Shown piece by piece: positions 7,558 to 15,342 of a DNA stretch of 64,000 nucleotides. Where the stretch lies: contig NZ_JAKZLC010000002.1 in NCBI RefSeq assembly GCF_022808815.1, positions 62,001 to 126,000 of the forward strand, written 5' to 3'. The position numbers and the translations under genes were made by a program. The notes beneath the pieces were generated by a model. The model saw only the letters and a list, made by a program, of their open reading frames with translations, did no database searches and was not told the DNA's origin. Source of the stretch: Geothrix paludis (GTDB lineage Bacteria; Acidobacteriota; Holophagae; Holophagales; Holophagaceae). How positions within the stretch are numbered: position 1 is the stretch's first letter; each line of letters begins with the position of its first letter.

Positions 7558-9309
7558 TCACGGCTTCTTCATCTGGAAGGTGAAGGTCTTCCAGGGGGCG
7601 TCCAGCAGCACGCGGGTTTCGCCCCGCCAGCCGATGCCGGGATCCTCGCCACGGATCACCAGGCTGGCCCCGGCCTTGGAGGCATCCAGCAGAATCCTGG
7701 GCCTGGCCTCCGTCCAGGGGTCCACGGCGTAGGTTCCGTCCTGGCGCTTCTCCCCGATCTGGACGGTTCCCAGCACCCCGGTGCCCTCGGCCGGCAGGAT
7801 CTCCAGCTTCAGGTTTCCCCGGCCGCTGGCGCGAAGCTGGAGTGAGATCCGGCCTCCTCCGCCGCGGCGGATGACGCCCTGGATCTCCCCTTCCGCCAGC
7901 GGGGTCTCCGGCTGCACGGCCTTGGCGGCCAGCACGTCCATCACCAGGCTCCGGTAACGGGTGGCCTCCTCGGTGATGCGTCCCTCGTCCAGGGCCTTCT
8001 CACCGCAGTTGTAGGCCGCCACCGCCTTCTGGACCTCCCCCTGGTAGCGGTCCAGCAGGAAGCGCAGGTACTTCGCCCCTGCCGCCATGACCTGGGCGGG
8101 ATCGTCCGGGTCCGTCGCGCCGTATTTCCGGGCGGTTTCGGGCATGACCTGGAGCAGGCCCGTGGCGCCCCTGGGGCTCCTGGCGGCCGCATTGAAGCCG
8201 CTCTCCACCCAGGCCATGCTGCGGAGCAGCTGGGGATCCAGGCCCTCCCGGGCCGCCAGGGCATCCAGTTGGGCGATCACCGGGACGGGAGCCCCGATGG
8301 GCGGGAACACCGGAGCCGCCGCCCGCAGGGCGAACGCCAGGCCGGGGATCAGCAAGAGAATCAGGGCACCTCCGAGGGGGCCCCGGACAGGCTTCGGAGA
8401 AAGCAGACGTTCGATGCGCGTGAGCAGGTGTCCTCCTCGGGCCGCGAGGGCCGGGAACAGCAGGTGGGGAAGGGGCCGCTGGATGTCGTCCAGCGCGTTG
8501 AGGGCCAAAGCCAGGCGCCGCGGATCGCCGAGCATCCCGGCCGCCAGGTCATCGGCGAGTTCCTCGCGTTCGGCCCGGATCCTGGCCGAAAGCCACCAGA
8601 TGGCGGGGTGGAAGAAGAGGAGGGTTTCCGCGATGCCCTGGAGGAGGTTGGCCAGGTAGTCCAGGCGGCGCACGTGGGCCAGTTCATGGGCCAGGAGGGC
8701 CTCCAGATAACCGGGCGGGAGGCCCGTGAGCAGGGTCGCCGGCAGGAGCACCACCGGTTTCCAGAGCCCGAGGGCTACAGGCGATTGGGGCGATTGGCCC
8801 TGCCCCACCAGGAGGAGCCGGACCTTGCGCAGGATCCCCAGGCGCCGGGCCAGGGCATCGAGCGTGCCCTGCCATTCCCCGGGGGCCGGGACGCCCCTCC
8901 GCTTCCAGCTCAGGCTGAGGGCATACCCGCCGCCCAGGCGCAGGGCCATGAGGCTCGCTCCCACCGCCCAGAGAACGACCAGGATGGGCAAACGTGGCTG
9001 GAGCGCGGCCTCCAGCCGCACCAGCAGGGGTCTGGAGGTCCTGTCCGCCAGGGGCAGGAAGGCGGCCAGGTCAGCCTGGGCGACCTCGGCCACCTGGACC
9101 GGACCGACTCCCAGCGGTTCCGCACGGTGGAAGTGCCATGCCGTGCCAGCAGGCAGCCCCAGGCAGAGGGCCAGAATCAGGCCATTCATGGCATGCCGAG
9201 CGCGGCCTCGAAGAAGGAGCCCGCCCAGGGCCGCCAGGGCTACCAGCAGGCCGTCCTGCCAGAGAGCGTGGACGAGGGCCCATCCCAGGATCTGCACGGC
9301 GGCGGCCAT
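7558..9309 (-). CDS. M56 (BlaR1-type) membrane metalloprotease fused to a lytic transglycosylase domain
   Basis: This 583-residue protein begins like BlaR1/MecR1: several membrane segments (about 5-35, 42-58, 105-125, 215-240, 313-332) and a zinc protease motif HELAH at 208-212, with a downstream acidic motif EREELADD near 247-254. After the last membrane segment, where BlaR1 would carry a penicillin-sensing domain, it has a lysozyme-like SLT domain instead. This includes WVESGFN with catalytic Glu369, SPRGATGLLQVMPETARKYG at 378-397, and AAYNCGE near 431. About 120 beta-rich residues follow. It could sense or cut peptidoglycan outside and cleave a repressor inside. Its ATG shares one base with the stop of the BlaI-type gene (TGATG), so the pair is coupled. 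Confidence 0.9.
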   Translation of the reverse strand: MAAAVQILGWALVHALWQDGLLVALAALGGLLLRGRARHAMNGLILALCLGLPAGTAWHFHRAEPLGVGPVQVAEVAQADLAAFLPLADRTSRPLLVRLEAALQPRLPILVVLWAVGASLMALRLGGGYALSLSWKRRGVPAPGEWQGTLDALARRLGILRKVRLLLVGQGQSPQSPVALGLWKPVVLLPATLLTGLPPGYLEALLAHELAHVRRLDYLANLLQGIAETLLFFHPAIWWLSARIRAEREELADDLAAGMLGDPRRLALALNALDDIQRPLPHLLFPALAARGGHLLTRIERLLSPKPVRGPLGGALILLLIPGLAFALRAAAPVFPPIGAPVPVIAQLDALAAREGLDPQLLRSMAWVESGFNAAARSPRGATGLLQVMPETARKYGATDPDDPAQVMAAGAKYLRFLLDRYQGEVQKAVAAYNCGEKALDEGRITEEATRYRSLVMDVLAAKAVQPETPLAEGEIQGVIRRGGGGRISLQLRASGRGNLKLEILPAEGTGVLGTVQIGEKRQDGTYAVDPWTEARPRILLDASKAGASLVIRGEDPGIGWRGETRVLLDAPWKTFTFQMKKP

Positions 9310-9680
9310 CAGTCCTCCTTCCCCAGCAGCTCGCGGATACGGGCCTTTTCTTCGGGACTGACGGGGCCTGAGCGGAGGGCCGCGAGCACCAGGGCAGCGG
9401 CGGATCCTCCGAAGAGGCGCTGGCTCAGATCGGCCACCAGCCCCCCCTCCATGGCCGCCCGGCTGTGGGCCGGGGCGTAGACATGGCTGCGCTGCCGCTC
9501 GTCCCGGGTCACCAGGCCCTTGTCCAGCATCACCTGGAGCATCCGCAGGACGCCGGTGTAGGCGTACTCCTCCGTGAGGTTCAGGCGGGCATGCACCTCC
9601 TTCACGGTGGACGGTCCCAGGTCCCAGAGAACCCGCAGGAACTTGAGCTCCACGTCGGTCGGTTTGATCGGTCGCTTCAT
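9309..9680 (-). CDS. BlaI/MecI-family transcriptional repressor
   Basis: A 123-residue winged-helix repressor. The N-terminal part (TDVELKFLRVLWDLGPSTVKEVHARL, residues 8-33) is the typical BlaI/MecI/CopY DNA-binding region, followed by YTGVLRMLQVMLDKGLVTRDERQRSHVYAP (recognition helix and wing). The C-terminal helices mediate dimerisation and hold the site cut by the partner protease in BlaR/BlaI systems. It likely represses itself and the M56-transglycosylase gene through the palindrome at 9688-9719, which begins 8 bp upstream of its start. The start at 9680 was chosen because upstream residues of the longer frame have no family similarity and would overlie that operator. Confidence 0.92.
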   Translation of the reverse strand: MKRPIKPTDVELKFLRVLWDLGPSTVKEVHARLNLTEEYAYTGVLRMLQVMLDKGLVTRDERQRSHVYAPAHSRAAMEGGLVADLSQRLFGGSAAALVLAALRSGPVSPEEKARIRELLGKED

Positions 9681-9687
9681 GGGAATC

Positions 9688-9719
9688 CTACACAAGATGA
9701 TGTAGACCATTTTGTGTAG
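9688..9719. promoter_or_regulatory. Putative BlaI-type operator
   Basis: CTACACAAGATG and CATTTTGTGTAG are 12-bp inverted arms with one mismatch, separated by 8 bp (ATGTAGAC). TACA/TGTA half-sites are the hallmark of BlaI/MecI operators. The site sits directly upstream of the repressor start, as expected for autoregulation. Confidence 0.7.
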
Positions 9720-9846
9720 ATCGGGCCGATTGTCAAGGGCTCCCTTGAAAAGGGAACGCCGACAAGCGAGGGAAAGCACAAGCCCGGCTCTGCAGGGCTT
9801 GTGCGCGGGGGCCCGGGGGTATGCGCGCAGCGCGGAACCCCCGGAC

Positions 9847-9873
9847 AACAAAAGGGCACCCCGAAGGGTGCCC
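9847..9873 (-). terminator. Rho-independent terminator of the malic enzyme gene
   Basis: Read on the minus strand this is GGGCACCC-TTCG-GGGTGCCC followed by TTTTGTTG. It has an 8-bp perfect stem, a stable UUCG-type tetraloop and a U-rich tail, about 140 bp after the malic enzyme stop. Confidence 0.8.
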
Positions 9874-10014
9874 AATTGTCTCGGCCACTAGGATCACGGG
9901 CCGGAAGGGGCTGGCGTGAACGGTCGCCCCGTGGGAGGAAAGAGAAACTCTTCCCGACTCACAGGCTAGGCCGGCCTCCACCCCTCTCAAGAGGAAAAAC
10001 TGTCCTGGCAGCCA

Positions 10015-11745
10015 TCAGTCGATCAGGCCCGGCGCCCCGGCCCGGTAGGTGGTGTAGTGCGGCTCCCACTGGGCCTTGGTGACGATGGATTCCAGCTGGT
10101 CGTCATCGAGCAGGCGGCCGAGGCCGGCATTCCTGGCCTCGATGCCCACGGCCTTGGCCACGGCGGCGGAGACCTGGCGGATGTCCTTCATTTCCGGCAG
10201 CAGCAGGCCGGTGGCTTCCTGCGCCGGCGTCACGAAGGTGCTGATGGCCTTGCTGGCCGCCAGGAACATGCTGTCCGTGATCCGGGTGGCCTTGCAGACC
10301 AGGGCGCCGAGGCCCACGCCCGGGAAGATGTACATGTTGTTGCACTGGGAGGCCTGGAGCGTGCGGCCCTTCCAGTCCACCGGCGCGAAGGGGCTGCCCG
10401 TGGCCACCAGGCCCTTGCCGTCCGTAGCCTTCCAGACCGCCTCGGGCGAGCATTCGCACTTGTGGGTGGGATTCGAGAGCGCCAGCACGATGGGCCGCTC
10501 GGAATGCCTGGCGGTCTCCGCCAGGATGGCCTCGTCGAAGAGGTTCGGCTGGGCGGTGACGCCGATGAGCACCGTGGGATGCGCGTTGCGCACCACATCC
10601 TGGAGGCCGATGCGGGAGGGATCGTCCAGCTTCCACCCTTCCACTGAGGAGCGGCACTGGGCCAGCGGCATCTGGGGGCCCTCCAGCAGGGGGTCGCCTT
10701 CAATGAGCAGGCCCTGCATGTCCACGGCGAAGATGCGCTTGCGGGCCTCCTCGTCGGAGAGGCCTTCCGCCTTCAGCGCGGCGCGGATGTTCATGGCGAT
10801 GCCGGTGCCGGCCTGGCCCATGCCCACGATGACGTAGCGCTCGTCCTGGAAGCGGCTCTTCTTGATCCGCATGGCGGTCATCAGCGCTGCCAGGGCCGTG
10901 GACCCCGTGCCTTGGATGTCGTCGTTGAAGGAGAGGATGCGCTCGCGGTAGCGATCGAGGTTCTTGAAGGCCGTGTGCTTGGCGAAGTCCTCCCACTGGA
11001 GCAGGGCGCCGGGGAAGTTGCGCTTCACGCCGAGAACAAACTTCTCGACGAGTTCTTCGTACTCCGCGCCACGGAGCCGGGGCTTGCGGATGCCCAGGTA
11101 GAGCGGATCCTCAAGCAGTCGGGGGTTGTTGGTGCCCACGTCCAGCGTGACAGGCAGGCACACCCCCGGGTGGACACCGCCGGCGGCCACATAGAGGCTC
11201 ACCTTGCCCACGGGGATGCCCATGCCGTCGGAGCCGAGGTCGCCCAGGCCCAGGATGCGCTCGCCGTCCGTCACCACGATGAGGTTCACCTGGGGCTGGG
11301 AGAGCCCGTGGAAGATCTGGTCGATGTTCCCGATGTTCTCCGGCGTGATGTAGATGCCCCGGTAGCGCCGCTGGATGTGGCTCAGCTGGAGGCAAGCCTG
11401 GCCCACGGTGGGCGTGTAGACGATGGGCACCATCTCGTCCAGGTGGTCCACCAGGAGGCGGTAGAAGAGGACCTCGTTCCGGTCCAGGAGGCCCGACAGG
11501 TAGATGTACTTCTCCAGGTCGTCGGACTTGCGCTGGAACGCCTCGTAGGTCCGGTCCAGCTGGGATTCCAGGGTGGAGATGCCGGGCCGCAGCATGCCGT
11601 CCAGGCCCAACCCCAGGCGCTCCTCCTTGGTGAACGCCGAGGCCTTGTTCAGATGCGGATTGTTCAGCAGCTGCCGGCCCCGGACGTAGACCTCGTAGTA
11701 TTCCTCGCCCGTCAGCGGGTCGATCTTCAGCGTGAAGGTCTTCAT
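10015..11745 (-). CDS. NAD-type malic enzyme (malate dehydrogenase, decarboxylating)
   Basis: A 576-residue long-form malic enzyme, close in length to E. coli MaeA (565). It converts malate to pyruvate and CO2 with reduction of NAD(P). Visible family motifs are IVYTPTVGQACLQ (catalytic Tyr region), VVTDGERILGLGDLG, GMGIPVGKVSLYVAAGG (catalytic Lys), QWEDFAKHTAF and LSFNDDIQGTGS (divalent-metal acidic residues), the nucleotide-binding IVGMGQAGTGIA, and LALSNPTHKCECSPE. The start was set at 11745 (MKTFTLKIDP) behind an AGGGG ribosome site; a longer frame to 11811 adds 22 unlike residues. It appears to be a single-gene unit ending in the UUCG terminator. Confidence 0.95.
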   Translation of the reverse strand: MKTFTLKIDPLTGEEYYEVYVRGRQLLNNPHLNKASAFTKEERLGLGLDGMLRPGISTLESQLDRTYEAFQRKSDDLEKYIYLSGLLDRNEVLFYRLLVDHLDEMVPIVYTPTVGQACLQLSHIQRRYRGIYITPENIGNIDQIFHGLSQPQVNLIVVTDGERILGLGDLGSDGMGIPVGKVSLYVAAGGVHPGVCLPVTLDVGTNNPRLLEDPLYLGIRKPRLRGAEYEELVEKFVLGVKRNFPGALLQWEDFAKHTAFKNLDRYRERILSFNDDIQGTGSTALAALMTAMRIKKSRFQDERYVIVGMGQAGTGIAMNIRAALKAEGLSDEEARKRIFAVDMQGLLIEGDPLLEGPQMPLAQCRSSVEGWKLDDPSRIGLQDVVRNAHPTVLIGVTAQPNLFDEAILAETARHSERPIVLALSNPTHKCECSPEAVWKATDGKGLVATGSPFAPVDWKGRTLQASQCNNMYIFPGVGLGALVCKATRITDSMFLAASKAISTFVTPAQEATGLLLPEMKDIRQVSAAVAKAVGIEARNAGLGRLLDDDQLESIVTKAQWEPHYTTYRAGAPGLID

Positions 11746-11861
11746 GGCAGCCCCTGTTTCACATGATCGCGCGAATGCACCGGCATCCTGGATGCTCACG
11801 CAAATGACCACCCCAGTGTAGCCAATCTACCCCAGGGCAACGGGTCACATCCGGAAGGCGG

Positions 11862-13856
11862 TCAGTGGAGAAGCGAAGCCAATTCCACCGGCGATGTCAC
11901 GGGCCGGGCGCAGGTGCGGCCCCGGCAGACGAAGGCGAAGGGGCCTTCGCTGGAGGTGGCGCGTTCCTCGTGCAGGGGGAGGAGCTGATCCTCCGACACA
12001 GACAGGACCCGCCCGGGCAGGTGGCGGCGGTGGACCTCCGCCAGCATGGCCTGCACCGCGGAGCTGCGCGGATTGCCGGAGATGGCCACCTCCACCGGCT
12101 CGCGCAGGGCCAGGTCGAACACGCCGAGCATCCCCAGGAAGGCTCGGGGCGCCCGTCGCATCCAGGGGGCGAAGCAGCGGAGCGCGCCCTCGGCGGCCAG
12201 CCGGAAGTCCTCCCGCTGGAGGTGGCGGGACAACCGCAGCAGGGCCCGCGCCGCCAGCGTGTTGCCGCCGGGGATGGCGTTGTCGAACCCCGGCTTCAGA
12301 CGGAAGAGGAGGTCCGCCTGATCCGCTTCGGTGCTGAAGAAGCCGCCGTCGACCTGATCCAGGAACCTCGCCATCAGCCCCTCGGCCAGCGATTCCGCCC
12401 AGCGCAGCCAGGCCGGATCGAAGCCGGCTTCGTAGAGGTCCACCAGCCCTTCCACCACGGCGGCGCTGTCCTCCAGGAAGCCCGGCGTGTGGGCCTGCCC
12501 TTGCCGCCAGACGCGCAGCAGATGTCCGTCCCGCCAGAGCTCCCGGCGCAGGAAGCTGGCGCAGTCCCTGGCGGCTTCGAGGTAGCGGGCCTCGCCCAGC
12601 ACCTGGAAGCCCCGGGCCAGGGCAGAAAGCGCCAGCCCGTTCCATGACGCCAGCACCTTGTCGTCCTTGCCCGGGCGCACGCGGCGGTCCCGCCAATGCC
12701 GCAGGCGCTCCCGCAGCAGTTGATCTTCTTTCTCGGGAAGCGAAGCTTCCCGAGCACATGAAAAGCGGTGAACCACGCTCTTCCCGTGCTCGAAAGTCCC
12801 CCCATCGGTGATGCCGAAGACGGCGCAGAAGCGTGCGCCATCCGCCTCGCCCAGGGCTTCGCGGACCTCAGCGGGCGTGAAGACGTAGAACTTCCCCTCC
12901 TCGCCCTCGCTGTCCGCATCCTCGCTGGAGTGGAAGCCGCCGGCGGGATCCCGCAGGTCCCGCAGCAGGTAGTCCAGCGTCTCCCGCGCCACCTGTGCGT
13001 ATCGTGGCTCTCCCGTGGCCTGAAAGGCCGCCAGGTAGGCGCAGGCGAGCTGGGCATTGTCGTAGAGCATCTTCTCGAAGTGGGGCACCAGCCACTGGCC
13101 GTCCACGCTGTAGCGGGCGAAGCCGCCGCCCAGGTGGTCGTACATGCCGCCCTCCCACATGGCATCCAGGGTGCGCAGGGCCATGGCCCGGTCCTCCGCC
13201 GTGCCCCGGGCCAGGATCAGTTCCACGGCCATGGACTGGGGGAACTTGGGCGCCGGGCCGAAGCCGCCCCAGCGGGGATCGAAGGCGGCCCGCAGCTGGG
13301 CCAGGGCCTCGTCGAGCGCTGCCTCACCCGGAAGCTCCGCACCCGCATCCACCGCCGCCTGCCGCCGCAGCTCCGCCGCAAGATTCGCCGCCTGCCCCAC
13401 CACGCCCGCCCGGTCCTCCCGCCACACCTCGGCGATGCGCCGCAGCAGGGGGACGAATCCCGGCATGCCACCCCGAGGTTCTGGCGGGAAGTAGGTGCCC
13501 CCGTAGAAGGGCTCCAGATCCGGCGTGAGCCACACGCTCATGGGCCAGCCGCCCCGGCCGGTCATCGCCTGCACGGCGTCCATGTAGAGGTCATCCAGAT
13601 CCGGCCGTTCCTCCCGGTCCACCTTGATGCTCACGAAGTGGGCGTTGAGCACCTCGGCCACGGCCGGGTTCTCGAAGCTCTCCCGCTCCATGACGTGGCA
13701 CCAGTGGCAGGCGCTGTAGCCGATGCTGAGGAAGATGGGCTTCTGCTCGGCCCGTGCCTTGGCCAGCGCCTCCCCGCCCCACGGGAACCAGTCCACGGGG
13801 TTGTGGGCGTGCTGGAGCAGGTAGGGACTGAGGCTTCCAGCGAGATGATTGGACAT
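11862..13856 (-). CDS. DUF255 thioredoxin-like/six-hairpin protein (YyaL/SSP411 family)
   Basis: A 664-residue protein of the YyaL/spermatogenesis-associated protein 20 family. The N-terminal thioredoxin-fold domain shows [33 protein letters not shown] (CxxC pair in CHWCH) and [26 protein letters not shown]. The C-terminal two-thirds are an alpha/alpha six-hairpin toroid related to glycan-acting enzymes ([35 protein letters not shown]). The biological role of the family is not settled. A 23-bp perfect palindrome lies inside the gene at 12732-12754, encoding part of [10 protein letters not shown]. It is divergent from ffh. Confidence 0.9.
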   Translation of the reverse strand: MSNHLAGSLSPYLLQHAHNPVDWFPWGGEALAKARAEQKPIFLSIGYSACHWCHVMERESFENPAVAEVLNAHFVSIKVDREERPDLDDLYMDAVQAMTGRGGWPMSVWLTPDLEPFYGGTYFPPEPRGGMPGFVPLLRRIAEVWREDRAGVVGQAANLAAELRRQAAVDAGAELPGEAALDEALAQLRAAFDPRWGGFGPAPKFPQSMAVELILARGTAEDRAMALRTLDAMWEGGMYDHLGGGFARYSVDGQWLVPHFEKMLYDNAQLACAYLAAFQATGEPRYAQVARETLDYLLRDLRDPAGGFHSSEDADSEGEEGKFYVFTPAEVREALGEADGARFCAVFGITDGGTFEHGKSVVHRFSCAREASLPEKEDQLLRERLRHWRDRRVRPGKDDKVLASWNGLALSALARGFQVLGEARYLEAARDCASFLRRELWRDGHLLRVWRQGQAHTPGFLEDSAAVVEGLVDLYEAGFDPAWLRWAESLAEGLMARFLDQVDGGFFSTEADQADLLFRLKPGFDNAIPGGNTLAARALLRLSRHLQREDFRLAAEGALRCFAPWMRRAPRAFLGMLGVFDLALREPVEVAISGNPRSSAVQAMLAEVHRRHLPGRVLSVSEDQLLPLHEERATSSEGPFAFVCRGRTCARPVTSPVELASLLH
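12732..12754. repeat. Palindrome inside the DUF255 coding sequence
   Basis: CTCGGGAAGC-GAA-GCTTCCCGAG has perfect 10-bp arms and lies in-frame within the gene. Its shape resembles the intercistronic hairpin at 28614-28638, though the sequence differs. Confidence 0.7.
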
Positions 13857-13903
13857 ATCCGGCTCCCCGGACCGGATTATGCCCCAGGATTCCTTTCATG
13901 ACA

Positions 13904-13931
13904 GGGACATGACGGTGGCCACCGGTAGAAT
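13904..13931 (+). promoter_or_regulatory. Possible sigma-70 promoter for ffh
   Basis: GGGACA (13904-13909) and TAGAAT (13926-13931) are spaced 16 bp, 28 bp before the ffh start. The -10 matches the consensus in 5 of 6 positions and the -35 in 4 of 6. Confidence 0.35.
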
Positions 13932-13958
13932 GGAACTTTCGTGCCGCTCCGGAGTCCC

Positions 13959-15317
13959 ATGTTCGACAGCCTCACCCAGAAACTCAGCCAGGCCATGAAG
14001 GCCCTCCGGGGCCAGTCGAAGCTGACGGAAGCCAACCTCGAAGCCGTGCTGCGCGAAGTCCGCATGGCGCTGCTGGAAGCCGACGTCCACGTGAGCGTGG
14101 CCCGCACCTTCCTCCAGCGGGTGAAAGAGAAGGCCCTCGGCGCCGAGGTCATGCAGGGCCTCAACCCCGCCCAGGCCTTCATCGACATCGTCCACCGCGA
14201 GCTGGTGGAGATCATGGGTGGCCAGGCCCCCGAGCACCCCATCGCCTTCGCCTCGAAGCCGCCGACGGTGGTGATGATGGTGGGCCTGCAGGGCGCCGGC
14301 AAGACCACCACCTGCGGCAAGCTGGCGGTGTTCCTGAAGAAGCTGGGGCGCTCGCCCCTGCTGGTGCCTGCGGACGTCTACCGCCCCGCCGCCATCGAGC
14401 AGCTGCACGTGGTGGCCAAGGACGCCGGCGTGCCCTCCTTCCGCACGGAGGAGAAGGACCCCGTGGCCATCTGCGCCGCGGCCCTGGCCGAAGCGAAGCT
14501 CAAGGGCTGGGACACGGTCATCCTCGACACCGCGGGCCGCCTGCATCTCGATGAAACGCTGATGGAGGAGCTGGTCCGCATCAAGGGCTCGGTCTCCCCG
14601 GACGAGATCCTCTTCGTGGCCGACGCCATGACGGGCCAGGACGCCGTCCGCAGCGCCACGGCCTTCCACGAGAAGCTGGGCATCACGGGCGTGGTGCTCA
14701 CCAAGACGGATGGCGACACCCGCGGCGGCGCGGCCTTCAGCATCAAGCAGGCCACGGGCCAGCCCCTCAAGTTCGTGGGCGAGGGCGAGAAGCTGGAGGA
14801 CTTCCAGCGCTTCCACCCGGACCGCATGGCTCAGCGCATCCTGGGCATGGGCGACGTCCTCAGCCTCATCGAGCATGCCAAGGACAAGATCGACGAGAAG
14901 GAAGCCGAGGTCATGGCCAAGCGCCTGGCCAAGAACCAGTTCACCCTGGAGGACATGCGCAAGCAGTTCCAGCAGGTGCAGAAGCTGGGCTCCATGAACA
15001 AGATCCTGGGCATGCTGCCGGGCCTGGGGCAGATGAAGGACCAGCTGGCCCAGGTAGCCACGGACAAGCGCATCAAGCATCTCGAGGCCATCATCAACTC
15101 CATGACCCCCGCCGAGCGCGCCAACCACAACCTGCTGGACGGCAAGCGCAAGCGCCGCATCGCCGCCGGCTGCGGCCGTCCCGTGAGCGAGATCAACCAG
15201 CTCATCAAGCAGTATGTGGAAACCAAGAAGATGATGGGCCAGATGAACGATCCCAAGTTCATGGCCCGCATGCAGCGCATGGCCAAGATGGGTGGCGGCC
15301 CCAACCTGCCTTTCTAG
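13959..15317 (+). CDS. ffh: Signal recognition particle protein Ffh (SRP54)
   Basis: A 452-residue SRP GTPase that binds signal sequences and 4.5S RNA and delivers ribosomes to FtsY at the membrane. The N domain is residues 1-95. The G domain has GLQGAGKTTTCGKLA near residue 109 (P-loop), DVYRPAAIEQL, DTAGRLHLDE near 190 and LTKTDGDTRGGAA near 246. The methionine-rich M domain follows from about 300 (KILGMLPGLGQMKDQL and MTPAERANHNLLDGKRKRRIAAG, the RNA-binding part). It ends ...KMGGGPNLPF. ATG 13959 has GGAG upstream; a GTG 18 bp earlier is less likely. A 13-bp tandem duplication spans its stop codon. Confidence 0.97.
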   Translation: MFDSLTQKLSQAMKALRGQSKLTEANLEAVLREVRMALLEADVHVSVARTFLQRVKEKALGAEVMQGLNPAQAFIDIVHRELVEIMGGQAPEHPIAFASKPPTVVMMVGLQGAGKTTTCGKLAVFLKKLGRSPLLVPADVYRPAAIEQLHVVAKDAGVPSFRTEEKDPVAICAAALAEAKLKGWDTVILDTAGRLHLDETLMEELVRIKGSVSPDEILFVADAMTGQDAVRSATAFHEKLGITGVVLTKTDGDTRGGAAFSIKQATGQPLKFVGEGEKLEDFQRFHPDRMAQRILGMGDVLSLIEHAKDKIDEKEAEVMAKRLAKNQFTLEDMRKQFQQVQKLGSMNKILGMLPGLGQMKDQLAQVATDKRIKHLEAIINSMTPAERANHNLLDGKRKRRIAAGCGRPVSEINQLIKQYVETKKMMGQMNDPKFMARMQRMAKMGGGPNLPF

Positions 15318-15330
15318 CCTGCCTTTCTAG
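15305..15330 (+). repeat. 13-bp tandem duplication at the ffh stop
   Basis: CCTGCCTTTCTAG occurs twice in a row, at 15305-15317 and 15318-15330. The first copy contains the ffh stop codon. It is probably a replication slippage event. Confidence 0.9.
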
Positions 15331-15342
15331 CGAGGACCCTAG

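Larger units (their letters stand above)
9681..10014. other. Intergenic region upstream of the blaI-like gene
   Basis: This 334-bp spacer holds the operator at 9688-9719, a hairpin with perfect 10-bp arms at 9776-9785 and 9795-9804, and the malic-enzyme terminator at 9847-9873. No gene is apparent. Confidence 0.6.
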
